Positions 20,101-26,817 of a stretch of 64,000 bases of DNA are shown piece after piece. Origin of the DNA: Mycolicibacterium iranicum (GTDB taxonomy: Bacteria; Actinomycetota; Actinomycetes; Mycobacteriales; Mycobacteriaceae); NCBI RefSeq assembly GCF_002101705.1, contig NZ_LQPC01000065.1, positions 124,001-188,000 of the forward strand, written 5' to 3'. The position numbers and the translations under genes were made by a program. How positions within the stretch are numbered: the stretch's first letter is position 1; every line of letters begins with the position of its first letter. The notes below the pieces were generated by a model. That model was not told the origin of the DNA and ran no database searches. It worked only from the letters and a program-made list of their open reading frames with translations.

Positions 20101-22170
20101 CGCGGTGCGATCGACAACCTGCGGCTGACCGAGACCGACGTCGCGCCCCCGGATGCGGGCTACGTGCAGGTGCGGGTGGAGGCCGCGGGCTTGAACTTCC
20201 GCGACGTGCTCAACGTGCTGGGTCTCTATCCCGGCGACCCCGGACCGATCGGCGGTGACTTCGCCGGTGTCGTCACGCACGTGGGCGAGGGAGCCACGGG
20301 TGTGGAAGTGGGCCAGCGGGTCTACGGGTCGATGCAGGGAGCGTTCGCCAGCCGGTTCAACGTGCCCGCCCAGTTCCTGGCGCCAATCCCCGACGGGGTC
20401 AGCGCTGTGGAGGCCGCGACCATTCCGGCCGCGGCCCTGACGGTTCGGCTGGCGTTCGACTGGGCGCAGCTCAAGCCTGGTGACAAGGTCCTCATCCACG
20501 CGGCCAGTGGCGGGGTGGGTCTGGCCGCGGTCCAGATGGCTCAGCGGTGCGGGGCCGAGGTGTTCGCCACCGCCAGCACCTTCAAGCGTGCGACGTTGCG
20601 CAAGCTCGGCGTCAAGCACGTCTACGATTCGCGCACCACCGATTTCGCCGACCAGATCCTGGCCGACACCGACGGTGCCGGTGTTGACGTGGTGCTCAAC
20701 AGCCTGACCAGCGAGGGGTTCATCGAGGCGACCCTGCGGGCCACCGCCGAGCACGGCCGCTTCGCCGAGATCGCCAAGCGTGACATCTGGACTGCCGAGC
20801 AGATGGCGCAGGCCCGCCCCGACATCGCCTACGAGATCGTGGCGCTGGACACGGTGATGTTCACCGAGCCCGATCGCATCCGCGACCTTCTCACCGAGGT
20901 GTCCGAGGGCCTGGCCGGCGGGCAGTGGACACCGCTGCCCGCAGAGGTCTACCCGCTGACCGAGGCGCGCGCCGCCTTCCGCCGCATGCAGCAGGCCCGC
21001 CACATCGGCAAGATCGTCGTGCAGATCCCGAACCCGCTGCAGCCCAAGCCTGACCGCAGCTACCTGATCACCGGCGGGCTCGGGGCGATCGGACTGCACA
21101 CGGCGTCCTATCTGGCCCAGCTCGGTGCCGGTGACATCGTGCTGACCAGCAGGCGCGCGCCGCAGGCCGGCGCACAGCAGGTCATCGACGACATCGTCGA
21201 GCGCTTCAAATGCCGCATCCACGTCTTCACCGCCGATGTCGGTGAGGAGTCCGAAGTCGCGGCGCTGCTGGACCGGATCCGCACGGAACTGCCGCCACTG
21301 GCGGGCGTGGCCCACCTGGCCGGCGTCCTCGACGACGCCCTGCTCTCCCAGCAGAGTATGGAACGCTTCCGAACGACCCTGGCGCCCAAGGCGTTCGGTG
21401 CGTGCCACCTCGACCGGATGACAAGGGGCGACGAGCTGGACTTCTTCCTGGTGTCCTCTTCGGTGTCGAGTCTGTTCGGCTCGCCAGGTCAGGCGAACTA
21501 TGCGACTGCCAACGCGCTGCTCGACGGTCTTGTCGCGCGTCGCAGAGCCCACGGATTACCTGCTACGGGCATCAACTTCGGCCCGTGGGCGCAGGGCGGC
21601 ATGGCCTCGTCGGAGGCAGCGACCGCCAACATCAGCGCCCAGGGTCTCATTCCGTTGGAACCCTCGGCAGCGCTGGGTGCACTCGCCGAGGTCGTCGCCA
21701 ACGGCACCGGCCAGGCCACCGTGATCAAGGCCAACTGGGCGCGCGCGGCGAAGGTGCTCGGTGCCTCGCGTCCGCCGATCCTGGACCTCGTGCTGCCGAG
21801 TGCGGCAGGTGAGGTGACCGGCGACAGCGAACTGCTGAAGCAGCTGATGGAGATCCCAGTGCCCCAACGCGCCGGCTTTGTGACCGAGTTCCTCCAGCGC
21901 GAAGTGCAGAACTTCCTGCGGCTCGCACAGCCGCCCGCGGCAACCAGTCGTTTCCTGGACCTGGGGACCGATTCATTGATGGCGATCGAACTGCGCAACC
22001 GGTTGCACAGCCAGTTCGGCGGCAAGTTCACCATCAACGCCACCGCGGTATTCGACTACCCGACCATCGGCGGGCTGGCCGAATACCTGGTCGGGCAGCT
22101 GCCTGACGCGGAGAACACGTCACCGAATGGCCACGAACAGCCCGCCGGAGACTCGGATCAGTCGGGGTAA
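11194..22170 (+). CDS. pks: Bimodular type I polyketide synthase (phleic-acid type)
   Basis: A 3658-residue synthase read from ATG 11194, behind CGGGGGGAG; a GTG at 11155 is less likely. Module 1 is KS (Cys184, VDTACSSS), AT (Ser631, GHSVGQ), KR (from about residue 1176) and ACP (Ser1492). Module 2 is KS (Cys1725), AT (Ser2191), DH (His2489, HxxxGxxxxP; Asp2656), ER (HAASGGVGLA), KR (from about 3290) and ACP (Ser3594). No thioesterase or docking domain is seen. Both ATs carry HAFH, the malonyl-type motif, so unbranched chains are expected. Module 1 has no DH. Phleic acids have a double bond every four carbons, which fits alternate partial and full reduction by two modules used repeatedly. Neighbouring fadD23, papA3, mmpL10 and PE complete the TPP set. 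Confidence 0.93.
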   Translation: MTPVEGTDESAPRFAIVGYAGRFPGARNTDEFWDVLREGRDAISEVPADRWDVEEFFDPQPGTPGKVATRRAGFVEDVTGFDAPFFGMSTREVRLMDPQHRILLETAWRAIEHSGTAPTSLADSNTGVFIGLATHDYLGMASDELTYPEIEAYMAIGTSSAAAAGRISYRLGLQGPAVAVDTACSSSLVAIHQACQALQLGECDLALAGGANVILTPATMITFSNAQMLSPDGRCKTFDAAADGYVRGEGCGVIVVKRLEDALRDGDRIRAVIRGSAINQDGASGGLTVPNGVAQQRVISDALKRAGLQPRDVSYLEAHGTGTSLGDPIEAQAAGEVLGAGRDPGQPLLIGSAKTNIGHLEAAAGIAGVIKVILSLEHETLPKHLHFENPSPHIPWDRLAVEVVTETTPWERNARPRVAGVSSFGFAGTNAHVILEEAPETAPAEQAEPQGFSVVPLSARTPAALAQIADGYRSWLDTHPEATLADLAYTAGAGRAHLEHRAALVVDSRDSAVELLGALADDRPAPGLVRGESHDVPKTAWLFTGQGSQYPGMARELFDTEPVFAATLRRCADAVAGVLEKPLLEVIFDEAWAETLRHTAYAQPALFAVEMGLAHLWQSWGFEPDVVLGHSVGQYSAACVAGVFSLEDGMLLMAERGRLFGSLPPGGRMVAVFAPAERVERLTDEYPTLSVAAYNGASTVLSGPAGDLEQAVGVLSSDGARCDWLETSHAFHSALLDPILDQFEAYAANFNFSAPQKILIDNRTGEALGRSVRLDGPYWRRHARQPVQFAKSVDTLAGMNCKVLVEIGPQPVLTAAALRAWPDVATTPRAIASLRRNTADHRQIIEAVADAYILGHEPDFAAFRRANARKLDLPTYPFEHRQYWFNDSQNKQAQPQARGPQTETVRLLEDGRIEELAALLGGTEGDKQTLDVLSRLAAQHNQQRSSQSVADDRYEFGWQKSATPATAAETSSWILVGDDTDSLQPLTDVLTARGLRYRILGQPVSDTDEEKFADTLRAAAGEDSSLRIVDVAALDGRTAPSMQALLRMQHRVLGGARRLLRAALAAELRSPVWVVTRGAQRVTDTDSVSPDQSCLWGFGRAAALEFPQLWGGLADLSAGTADEWSRLVDRIAAPLDSSTREDQLALRDQTVYVPRLVRRPAQSAATPLHLRGDASYLVTGGLGSIGLEIAGHLAANGARHLVLTSRRTPGEAAQQRIDMLAAQHGCQIRVVTADVADAHQVARLLTTIAAELPPLAGIVHAAGEIGTTALSSLDDAEVDRVFAGKVWGAWHLSEALATSNADVKLDFFLSTSSIASVWGGYGQTAYGAANAFLDALAWRQREQGIAGISVNFGPWSTGMADAESRARLEQRGIKTLSPTDALAGMADVAASAGAQGVVAKVDWSRFLPLYQQAGRRSFLAELEREVPGQLTTEAPATRSGKTALVERLTNAPVQQRRKLLIDYLRNVVAEVTRVDAVEIREDAGFFDLGMDSLMAVELRRHLEQGVGAEIPVTLAMDHPRLSDVADYLLGEVLGLSEAAAAPRLTSAVTTHTDEPIAIVAVSCRFPGAPDPEAFWDVLAGGVDAIREVPEDRFDIDEFYDPDPDSPGKTYTRFGGFLDGIDGFDPEFFGISPREAVWIEPQQRLMLETVWEGLERAGYSPAALRGSRTGVFVGVAANEYAHLLSSEPIDKIEPHFITGNALNAISGRVAFALGFEGPAVAIDTACSSALVAVHQACLALRADDCDMALAGGVNVLLSPVTVVAASRARMLSPVGRCKTFDATADGYVRSEGCGVLVLKRLSDAQRDGDQIRAVIAGSAVNQDGASSGLTVPNGGAQQRLITSVLARAGLSGGDVDYLEAHGTGTPLGDPIEVQAAAAAYGGSRVPDRPLLMGSVKTNIGHTESASGAAGLIKVVLSLQHGVLPKSLHFDTPSPHIPWDSLPVRVVDEAVAWDANGRPRRAGVSSFGFTGTNAHVLIEEAPAVPSAADETAVEIIDDAVSESDSEPAEEQVSVLPLSARSPEALAALARRYESWLAANPDVDLASLCLTAGTGRSHFDHRAALVVDSVQTARDGLAELAENRLRPGVVRGETAHHPTTAWLFTGQGSQYPGMARELFETEPVFADTVTRCADAVADIVTRPLLEVMFATDRATSELLRHTSFAQPALFAVEMGLARLWQSWGIEPDVVLGHSVGQYAAACVAGVFSVEDGARLMAERGRLFGSLPEGGRMVAVFSDAKHVENLAGEFPRVSVAAYNGPNTVLSGPGEDLEQIVERFGGEGIRCTWLQTSHAFHSELLDPVLDDFESYAAQLEFAVPTMPLVCNRTGAVLTAQSPLDAQYWRRHSRQPVQFAESVRTVAALGCSVLMEIGPQPVLTGAAAQVWPEHLPPPRAIASLRKSVSDRRQIADALAAAYVGGHRPDFAALHRQPGLRLELPTYPFQRRRFWPKTSGIALDGPVGSGILGSAKDLASGDSVYTSRLSVKSQPWLSDHVIYGTVVVPGATYAAMALTAVGTPAHAKEVFFYEPIILPEKSSREVQLTLHPLESTQWKFQVHSRPYGESGAEWALNAEGTVVAGAEDHPEPEDSEPVDDVLERLNRMRPQELFETFADLELAWGPTWSGSLKSLWLGDGEAVGDILVGPELAEQLGTEPMHPVLMDLCTGVAFPAFPALLAAEQGVNDLFLPLRYGQVSLREKMPRRFYCRAKWHESALDSETQVFDLDFLDRDGQRLGGIREFTVKRAPREALLRGLGGDATRLLYTLGWHEVPPTPADGATVHGTWLVAGFDELASLVPGCIPVDRTTNPELLGKLLADAKERGVPFSGVVWHPSPPATDEFTTDVAARIEGEIAHLLSAVHTVQGGSVTLPGGLWIVTERAVATESGEPVDPVQAALWGFGRTTINEEPALRTKLVDCDGTPEAVQVLANLLASPIEEPELAVRQGKLLASRLLPWARSGHLSVPRGGDYVLAPTERGAIDNLRLTETDVAPPDAGYVQVRVEAAGLNFRDVLNVLGLYPGDPGPIGGDFAGVVTHVGEGATGVEVGQRVYGSMQGAFASRFNVPAQFLAPIPDGVSAVEAATIPAAALTVRLAFDWAQLKPGDKVLIHAASGGVGLAAVQMAQRCGAEVFATASTFKRATLRKLGVKHVYDSRTTDFADQILADTDGAGVDVVLNSLTSEGFIEATLRATAEHGRFAEIAKRDIWTAEQMAQARPDIAYEIVALDTVMFTEPDRIRDLLTEVSEGLAGGQWTPLPAEVYPLTEARAAFRRMQQARHIGKIVVQIPNPLQPKPDRSYLITGGLGAIGLHTASYLAQLGAGDIVLTSRRAPQAGAQQVIDDIVERFKCRIHVFTADVGEESEVAALLDRIRTELPPLAGVAHLAGVLDDALLSQQSMERFRTTLAPKAFGACHLDRMTRGDELDFFLVSSSVSSLFGSPGQANYATANALLDGLVARRRAHGLPATGINFGPWAQGGMASSEAATANISAQGLIPLEPSAALGALAEVVANGTGQATVIKANWARAAKVLGASRPPILDLVLPSAAGEVTGDSELLKQLMEIPVPQRAGFVTEFLQREVQNFLRLAQPPAATSRFLDLGTDSLMAIELRNRLHSQFGGKFTINATAVFDYPTIGGLAEYLVGQLPDAENTSPNGHEQPAGDSDQSG

Positions 22171-22180
22171 CCTGCCGACC

Positions 22181-22675
22181 ATGGTGGCCGAGCATCCGAG
22201 AGCGCGTTCCCGGTCAGCACTGGCGTTGGCGATCTCGCTGCTCGCGGTGGTGGCCGCGTCGGCCCTCGGCGGGCTTGCGAGCGCGAGCTCCGCTGAGGTC
22301 TACCGACGCCTGGAGCAGCCGGCGTTCGCGCCGCCGTCATGGGTGTTCGGCCCGACCTGGACGCTGCTGTATGCGTTGATGGCGATCGCCGCGTGGCTGG
22401 TCTGGCGCACCGGACCGGGTCGCGAGACCAACCGCGCCCTGACGCTCTACGCGGTGCAGCTGGTGCTCAACGCGGCGTGGACGCCCCTGTTCTTCGGATT
22501 GGGTTGGCGCGGTATCGCGTTCGCAGAACTGAGTGTCCTGCTCGTCGTCCTCGTCGCGACCGTCGTCGCATTCTGGCGGCGCAGCGCCGTCGCCGGTGCG
22601 CTGCTGCTGCCCTACCTGGCGTGGTCGGCATTCGCGCTGTATCTGAACTTCGCCGTCTGGCAACTGAACAACTGA
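22181..22675 (+). CDS. TspO/MBR family membrane protein
   Basis: A 164-residue protein with five hydrophobic helices and the TspO pattern: QPAFAPPSWVFGPTWTLLYA at the first loop and helix 2, then LNAAWTPLFFGL and the terminal LNFAVWQLNN. TspO proteins bind porphyrins and related ligands in the membrane and are tied to stress and tetrapyrrole handling. ATG 22181 lies 10 bases after the PKS stop. An in-frame ATG at 22127 would overlap the PKS end and adds residues that do not look like TspO. It is probably cotranscribed with the PKS upstream or the SDR downstream. A link to the glycolipid pathway is not evident. Confidence 0.85.
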   Translation: MVAEHPRARSRSALALAISLLAVVAASALGGLASASSAEVYRRLEQPAFAPPSWVFGPTWTLLYALMAIAAWLVWRTGPGRETNRALTLYAVQLVLNAAWTPLFFGLGWRGIAFAELSVLLVVLVATVVAFWRRSAVAGALLLPYLAWSAFALYLNFAVWQLNN

Positions 22676-22705
22676 CCCCGCCCACCACGCAAGCGAGGAA
22701 CCTGC

Positions 22706-23491
22706 ATGACGAGATCGGTGTTCATCACCGGGGCAGCGACGGGCATCGGTCGCGCGACGGCGATGCTGTACGCCAACCGCGGCTACCGAGTCGGCGGCTA
22801 TGACGTCGACGAGGACGGCCTGCGCGTGCTGGCCGCCGACATCTCGGCGGTCGGTGGCACACCCTCCGTCGGACACCTCGACGTCACCGACGCCGACGAG
22901 TTCGCGCAAAGGCTCGCCGAGTTCGCCGAGCAGTCCGGCGGGCGAATCGACGTGTTGATCAACAACGCTGGCCTGCTCAACGCCGGGCGCTTCGAAGAGA
23001 TCCCGCTCGAGGTGCACCATCGCGAGATCGAGGTGAACGTCAAAGGCGTGGTGAACGGCCTGCACGCGGCGTTCCCGTACCTGAAGCACGGAGCGGTCGT
23101 CGTCAATCTTGCCTCCGCGTCGGCGATCTACGGCCAGGCCGAACTGGCGAACTATTCGGCGACCAAATTCTTCGTCCGCGCCATCACCGAGGCACTCAAC
23201 CTCGAATGGGGGCTGCACGGAATCCGCGTCATCGACATGTGGCCGCTGTACGTGAACACGGCGATGACCAAGAACGTCAAGACCGGCACCACCCAGTCCC
23301 TGGGCATCCGCCTGACCGCCCAGGACATCGCCCGCGACATCGTCGCCGCCGTGGACACCACGTGGCCGCGCCGAGCCATCGCGCAGGTGCACTATCCGGT
23401 CGGCGTGCAGGCCAAGGCACTGGCCATCGGCGCGCGGTTCTCCCCCGCGTGGCTCACCCGACTCGTCAACAAGGGCCTGGCCGGCCACTAA
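22706..23491 (+). CDS. Short-chain dehydrogenase/reductase (SDR)
   Basis: A classical SDR of 261 residues: cofactor motif TGAATGIG at residues 8-15, an acidic residue after beta-2 (YDVDED, suggesting NAD preference), NNAG at about residue 88, and the active-site YSATK with the Ser about 13 residues before the Tyr. A C-terminal tail beyond the core (VGVQAKALAIGARFSPAWLTRLVNKG) is hydrophobic and may touch the membrane. It oxidises or reduces a hydroxyl/keto group on an unknown substrate. Start ATG 22706, 30 bases after tspO. Its stop overlaps by four bases the convergent dehydrogenase gene. Confidence 0.84.
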   Translation: MTRSVFITGAATGIGRATAMLYANRGYRVGGYDVDEDGLRVLAADISAVGGTPSVGHLDVTDADEFAQRLAEFAEQSGGRIDVLINNAGLLNAGRFEEIPLEVHHREIEVNVKGVVNGLHAAFPYLKHGAVVVNLASASAIYGQAELANYSATKFFVRAITEALNLEWGLHGIRVIDMWPLYVNTAMTKNVKTGTTQSLGIRLTAQDIARDIVAAVDTTWPRRAIAQVHYPVGVQAKALAIGARFSPAWLTRLVNKGLAGH

Positions 23492-24576
23492 CTCCAGCGC
23501 GCGGTTTCGGCCTCGGCGGGCAGCGCCGAGCGCAGCGGAACCTGCAGGCCGTCGTAGATTCCCGGCTTCTGTTCGACGAGCCAGTTGAGCGCGCCGAGCA
23601 ACCGGTTCGCCGCGGTGGTGTTGCCCCCGTCGGCGCGGGTTCCGCCTGGGACGTCGGCGCGGGTCGTGATCGTCAGCTTCGGGTCACCGTCGACGATCAC
23701 GCGGTGGTCGCCCACCCCCTCGTCGGGTTGCGGCCAGTCGGGCGCACACGACGGATGGATGCGGGTGATGTGCTCGATGACGACGCGTTGCCTACCGCCC
23801 GACCAGCCGATCACCTTGAGGAAGAACGCGCCCTGCGTTCCCTTCTCGAACGGGCCCATCACGGTGTCGACGGTCTCTTCGAGCGGGCGCCGCTCGACCT
23901 CCTCGGTGATGTCGTCGATCTCGATGCCGAGTCCACGCCCGATCAGCCGGACGTTGCCGCCCCACACCATCGTCGGAATCGTCGGAAGCAGCATCATCGG
24001 CGTCTCGTCCATGGAACCCCCGAACCCGCAGGACACCTTGACGGCGAACGGCTGGTTGTAGGTCGAGTAGTCGAAGATCTCCTGGCAGGTGATCGTGTTG
24101 ATGCGGGTGCACAGGCTCGCCGCGGTGACGGCCAGCGCGTCGTTCCCCCACCCGGGGTCGACACCGCTGACGAGCAGGGTGGCGCCCCCTTCCTCGGCGG
24201 CCGAGGTCAGCCGATCAACCCATTCGACCGGCGCGGACGCCGGGTCGTAGAGCGAGTACAGCGAGGGGGTGACGACGTGCTTGCCCGCTCGCAGGCACCG
24301 CTCGATATCGGCGATGGCCTCGTCCGGGCGGATGTCGCCGGATGCCATGTACGCGACGGCGTCGCTTGCCGCGAGCGCCGCGTCAACGTCTGTTGTCAGG
24401 GTGACCCCGGTCGGGCCGTCCAGCCCGCCGAACGCAGCGGCGTCCGTGCCGGCCTTGTCCTGCGATGAGGTGATGACGCCCGTCAAGCGCAACCCGGGAA
24501 ACGCCGTGACGGAACGGATCGACGTGGAACCCATGTTGCCCGTTCCCCACACCGCGACACCGATTGCTCTGGTCAT
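23488..24576 (-). CDS. Dihydrodipicolinate reductase-like NAD(P)-dependent dehydrogenase
   Basis: A 362-residue protein with an N-terminal Rossmann fold (VAVWGTGNMGSTSIRSV, residues 8-24) and a C-terminal half containing DPGWGNDALA and an EIFDYSTYNQ segment. This arrangement is common in mycobacterial proteins annotated as DapB-like or 2,4-diaminopentanoate dehydrogenase-like. It is not the housekeeping DapB, which is shorter. The substrate is unknown. It is divergent from fadE5, with 237 bases between, and shares the operator-rich region at 24713-24765; it may be controlled with fadE5. Its 3' end overlaps the SDR stop. Confidence 0.72.
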   Translation of the reverse strand: MTRAIGVAVWGTGNMGSTSIRSVTAFPGLRLTGVITSSQDKAGTDAAAFGGLDGPTGVTLTTDVDAALAASDAVAYMASGDIRPDEAIADIERCLRAGKHVVTPSLYSLYDPASAPVEWVDRLTSAAEEGGATLLVSGVDPGWGNDALAVTAASLCTRINTITCQEIFDYSTYNQPFAVKVSCGFGGSMDETPMMLLPTIPTMVWGGNVRLIGRGLGIEIDDITEEVERRPLEETVDTVMGPFEKGTQGAFFLKVIGWSGGRQRVVIEHITRIHPSCAPDWPQPDEGVGDHRVIVDGDPKLTITTRADVPGGTRADGGNTTAANRLLGALNWLVEQKPGIYDGLQVPLRSALPAEAETARWS

Positions 24577-24712
24577 AGAGACACCCTAAACGGCTAAACG
24601 TGACTATCATCACAGACCCACAAAATCGCAGTTCAGAACCGCTTTTGAGGCGCAAATCGACCCCCGGCCAACCGCCCGGTTGGTTATGGCCCTGAAATTG
24701 CTCACACTCGTC

Positions 24713-24765
24713 TTGCGTTGAAGTTACCGAGCGGTATAGTTACGCACAGTTACTGGTGGGTAACT
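24713..24765 (+). promoter_or_regulatory. fadE5 promoter with two palindromic operators
   Basis: A sigma-A-like promoter is visible: -35 TTGCGT (24713-24718), a 16-base spacer, -10 TATAGT (24735-24740). The spacer and the edge of the -10 hold a perfect palindrome TACCGAGCGGTA (24725-24736). A second inverted repeat, AGTTACtggtggGTAACT (24748-24765), covers the expected start of transcription. Both fit a TTAC-N6-GTAA pattern, the first with one mismatch. Placement between -35 and -10 and over +1 is typical of repressor sites. The likely ligand-binding repressor (TetR-type) is inferred only. Confidence 0.6.
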
Positions 24766-24813
24766 TAACAACGATTACCCAACCGCGTGTGGCGTTCTCA
24801 TCGAGGAGGAATC

Positions 24814-26649
24814 GTGGGCCACTACAAGAGCAATGTCCGTGACCAGGTATTCAACCTGTTCGAGGTTCTCGGGGTCGACAAGGCGTTGGGTCAGGGCTCA
24901 TTCGCCGACCTCGACGTCGAGACCGCCGTCGACATGCTGGGTGAAATCTCCCGGCTCGCCGAGGGTCCCGTCGCCGCCTCCTTCGAAGAGGGAGACCGCA
25001 ACCCGCCGGTGTTCGACCCCAAGACGCACACCGTGACGCTGCCCGAGGCGTTCAAGAAGTCGGTGCGCGCTGTCGTCGAAGGCGGCTGGGACAAGCTGTC
25101 GGTCAGCGAGGAGCTGGGCGGCACCCCGATGCCGAGCGCGTTGTCGTGGGCTCTGCAGGAGCACATCCTGGGCGCCAACCCGGCCGTGTACATGTACGCG
25201 ATGGGCGCCGGCTTCGCCGACATCTTCTATCACCTCGGCACCGAAGAGCAGAAGAAGTGGGCCATGCTCGCCGCGGAGCGCGGCTGGGGCTCCACAATGG
25301 TTCTGACCGAGCCGGATGCCGGCTCCGATGTGGGCGCCGGCCGCACCAAGGCCGTCCAGCAGCCCGACGGCACCTGGCACATCGACGGCGTGAAGCGCTT
25401 CATCACCTCGGCCGATTCGGACGACCTTTTCGAAAACATCATGCACCTGGTGCTGGCGCGGCCCGAGGGGGCCGGCCCGGGCACCAAGGGCCTGTCGCTG
25501 TTCTTCGTGCCGAAGTTCCACTTCGACCCGGAGACCGGTGAGCCCGGCGAGCGCAACGGCGTCTTCGTCACCAACGTCGAGCACAAGATGGGCCTGAAGG
25601 TCTCCGCGACTTGCGAGCTCTCGCTCGGTCAGCACGGCACCCCCGCGGTGGGCTGGCTCGTCGGCGAGGTGCACGACGGCATCGCGCAGATGTTCGACGT
25701 CATCGAGCAGGCGCGAATGATGGTGGGCACCAAGGCTATTGCCACGCTGTCGACCGGTTACCTGAACGCGCTGGAGTACGCGAAGTCTCGCGTGCAGGGT
25801 GCGGATCTGACGCAGATGACCGACAAGACCGCGCCGCGCGTCACCATCACTCATCACCCGGACGTACGTCGCTCGCTGATGACCCAGAAGGCGTACGCCG
25901 AGGGTCTGCGTGCGCTCTACCTGTTCACCGCCACCCATCAGGACGCCGAGGTAGCCAAGACGATCCACGGCATCGAGCCCGAACTGGCCGTCAAGGTCAA
26001 CGACCTGATGCTGCCGATCGTCAAGGGTGTCGGCTCGGAGCAGGCCTACGCGAAGCTGACCGAGTCGCTCCAGACCTTCGGTGGATCCGGCTTCCTGCAG
26101 GACTATCCGATCGAGCAGTACATCCGCGACGCCAAGATCGACTCGCTCTACGAGGGCACCACGGCCATCCAGGCGCAGGACTTCTTCTTCCGCAAGATCG
26201 TCCGCGACAAGGGTGTGGCGCTGGGTCACGTCGCCGGCCAGATCGAGCAGTTCGTGAAGTCCGAGACCGGCAATGGCCGGCTGAAGGCCGAGCGTGCGCT
26301 GCTGGCGACCGCGCTGGAGGACGTTCAGGGGATGGCCGCGTCGCTGACCGGTTATCTGATGGCCTCGCAGGAGGATCCGGCGAGCATCTACAAGGTCGGG
26401 CTGGGCTCTGTGCGCTTCCTGATGAGCGTCGGCGACCTGGTGATCGGCTGGCTGTTGCAGAGGCAGGCCGCTGTCGCAATCGAGAAGCTCGACGCCGGTG
26501 CCACCGGTGACGATCGCGCCTTCTACGAGGGCAAGATCGCGGTGGCGTCGTTCTTCGCGAAGAACTTCCTGCCGCTACTCACCAGCACCCGCACCATCAT
26601 CGAGAACCTCGACAACGAGGTCATGGAACTGGACGAAGCGAGCTTCTGA
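24814..26649 (+). CDS. fadE5: Acyl-CoA dehydrogenase FadE5
   Basis: A 611-residue FAD-dependent acyl-CoA dehydrogenase, almost collinear with M. tuberculosis FadE5 (HYKSNVRDQVFNLFEV at the start, MVLTEPDAGSDVGAGRTKAV in the flavin loop, GGSGFLQDYPIEQYIRD near the catalytic region, ending VMELDEASF). It catalyses the first oxidation of fatty acyl-CoA degradation. GTG 24814 is the start because GAGGAGGA (24803-24810) lies just upstream and it gives the family N-terminus; GTG 24787 would add nine alien residues. It is followed by a strong hairpin at 26675-26703. It is divergent from the DapB-like gene and adjacent to the glycolipid locus, as in other rapid growers. Confidence 0.95.
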   Translation: MGHYKSNVRDQVFNLFEVLGVDKALGQGSFADLDVETAVDMLGEISRLAEGPVAASFEEGDRNPPVFDPKTHTVTLPEAFKKSVRAVVEGGWDKLSVSEELGGTPMPSALSWALQEHILGANPAVYMYAMGAGFADIFYHLGTEEQKKWAMLAAERGWGSTMVLTEPDAGSDVGAGRTKAVQQPDGTWHIDGVKRFITSADSDDLFENIMHLVLARPEGAGPGTKGLSLFFVPKFHFDPETGEPGERNGVFVTNVEHKMGLKVSATCELSLGQHGTPAVGWLVGEVHDGIAQMFDVIEQARMMVGTKAIATLSTGYLNALEYAKSRVQGADLTQMTDKTAPRVTITHHPDVRRSLMTQKAYAEGLRALYLFTATHQDAEVAKTIHGIEPELAVKVNDLMLPIVKGVGSEQAYAKLTESLQTFGGSGFLQDYPIEQYIRDAKIDSLYEGTTAIQAQDFFFRKIVRDKGVALGHVAGQIEQFVKSETGNGRLKAERALLATALEDVQGMAASLTGYLMASQEDPASIYKVGLGSVRFLMSVGDLVIGWLLQRQAAVAIEKLDAGATGDDRAFYEGKIAVASFFAKNFLPLLTSTRTIIENLDNEVMELDEASF

Positions 26650-26674
26650 CCCCCTAGGACCGCTTCGGACCCGA

Positions 26675-26703
26675 GACGCCCCCGGACTCTTCCCGGGGGC
26701 GTC
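26675..26703 (+). terminator. Hairpin after fadE5
   Basis: Arms GACGCCCCCGG (26675-26685) and CCGGGGGCGTC (26693-26703) pair perfectly around a seven-base loop, 25 bases after the fadE5 stop. Only a short T-containing tail follows (TTGCGTTG), so it is a GC-rich mycobacterial-type terminator rather than a classical U-tract one. Confidence 0.65.
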
Positions 26704-26733
26704 TTGCGTTGCGGGGCAACGGAGCTCTCCGCG

Positions 26734-26791
26734 CGAGCAGACGCAAACTCGCACGATCCGCGGTATTTTCATGCGAGTTTGTGTCTGCTCG
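26734..26791. repeat. Palindromic repeat family B, copy 1
   Basis: Left arm CGAGCAGACGCAAACTCGCA (26734-26753) and right arm TGCGAGTTTGTGTCTGCTCG (26772-26791) form a 20-base stem with one G-U-type mismatch and an 18-base AT-richer loop. A second copy is at 52222-52279. It lies between fadE5 and the next gene, directly upstream of that gene's ribosome site. It could serve as a terminator or processing hairpin in either strand. Confidence 0.85.
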
Positions 26792-26817
26792 CCTTCTCCA
26801 GACAGAGGGGACCCCGC

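Noticed and set aside
18121..21552. Long open frame antisense to the PKS (over 1100 codons), and similar ones at 14623-16995 and 11752-12489
   Set aside because: The plus strand encodes clear PKS domains throughout; antisense frames have His/Arg/Gly-biased composition with no domain and arise from codon bias in high-GC DNA.
11194..22170. Mycocerosic/methyl-branched PKS (Pks2 or Mas type)
   Set aside because: Two modules rather than one, and both AT domains have the malonyl-type HAFH motif, so methylmalonyl use is not supported.
24787..24813. Upstream GTG as fadE5 start
   Set aside because: It adds residues foreign to FadE5, while GTG 24814 has a strong ribosome site and the family N-terminus.
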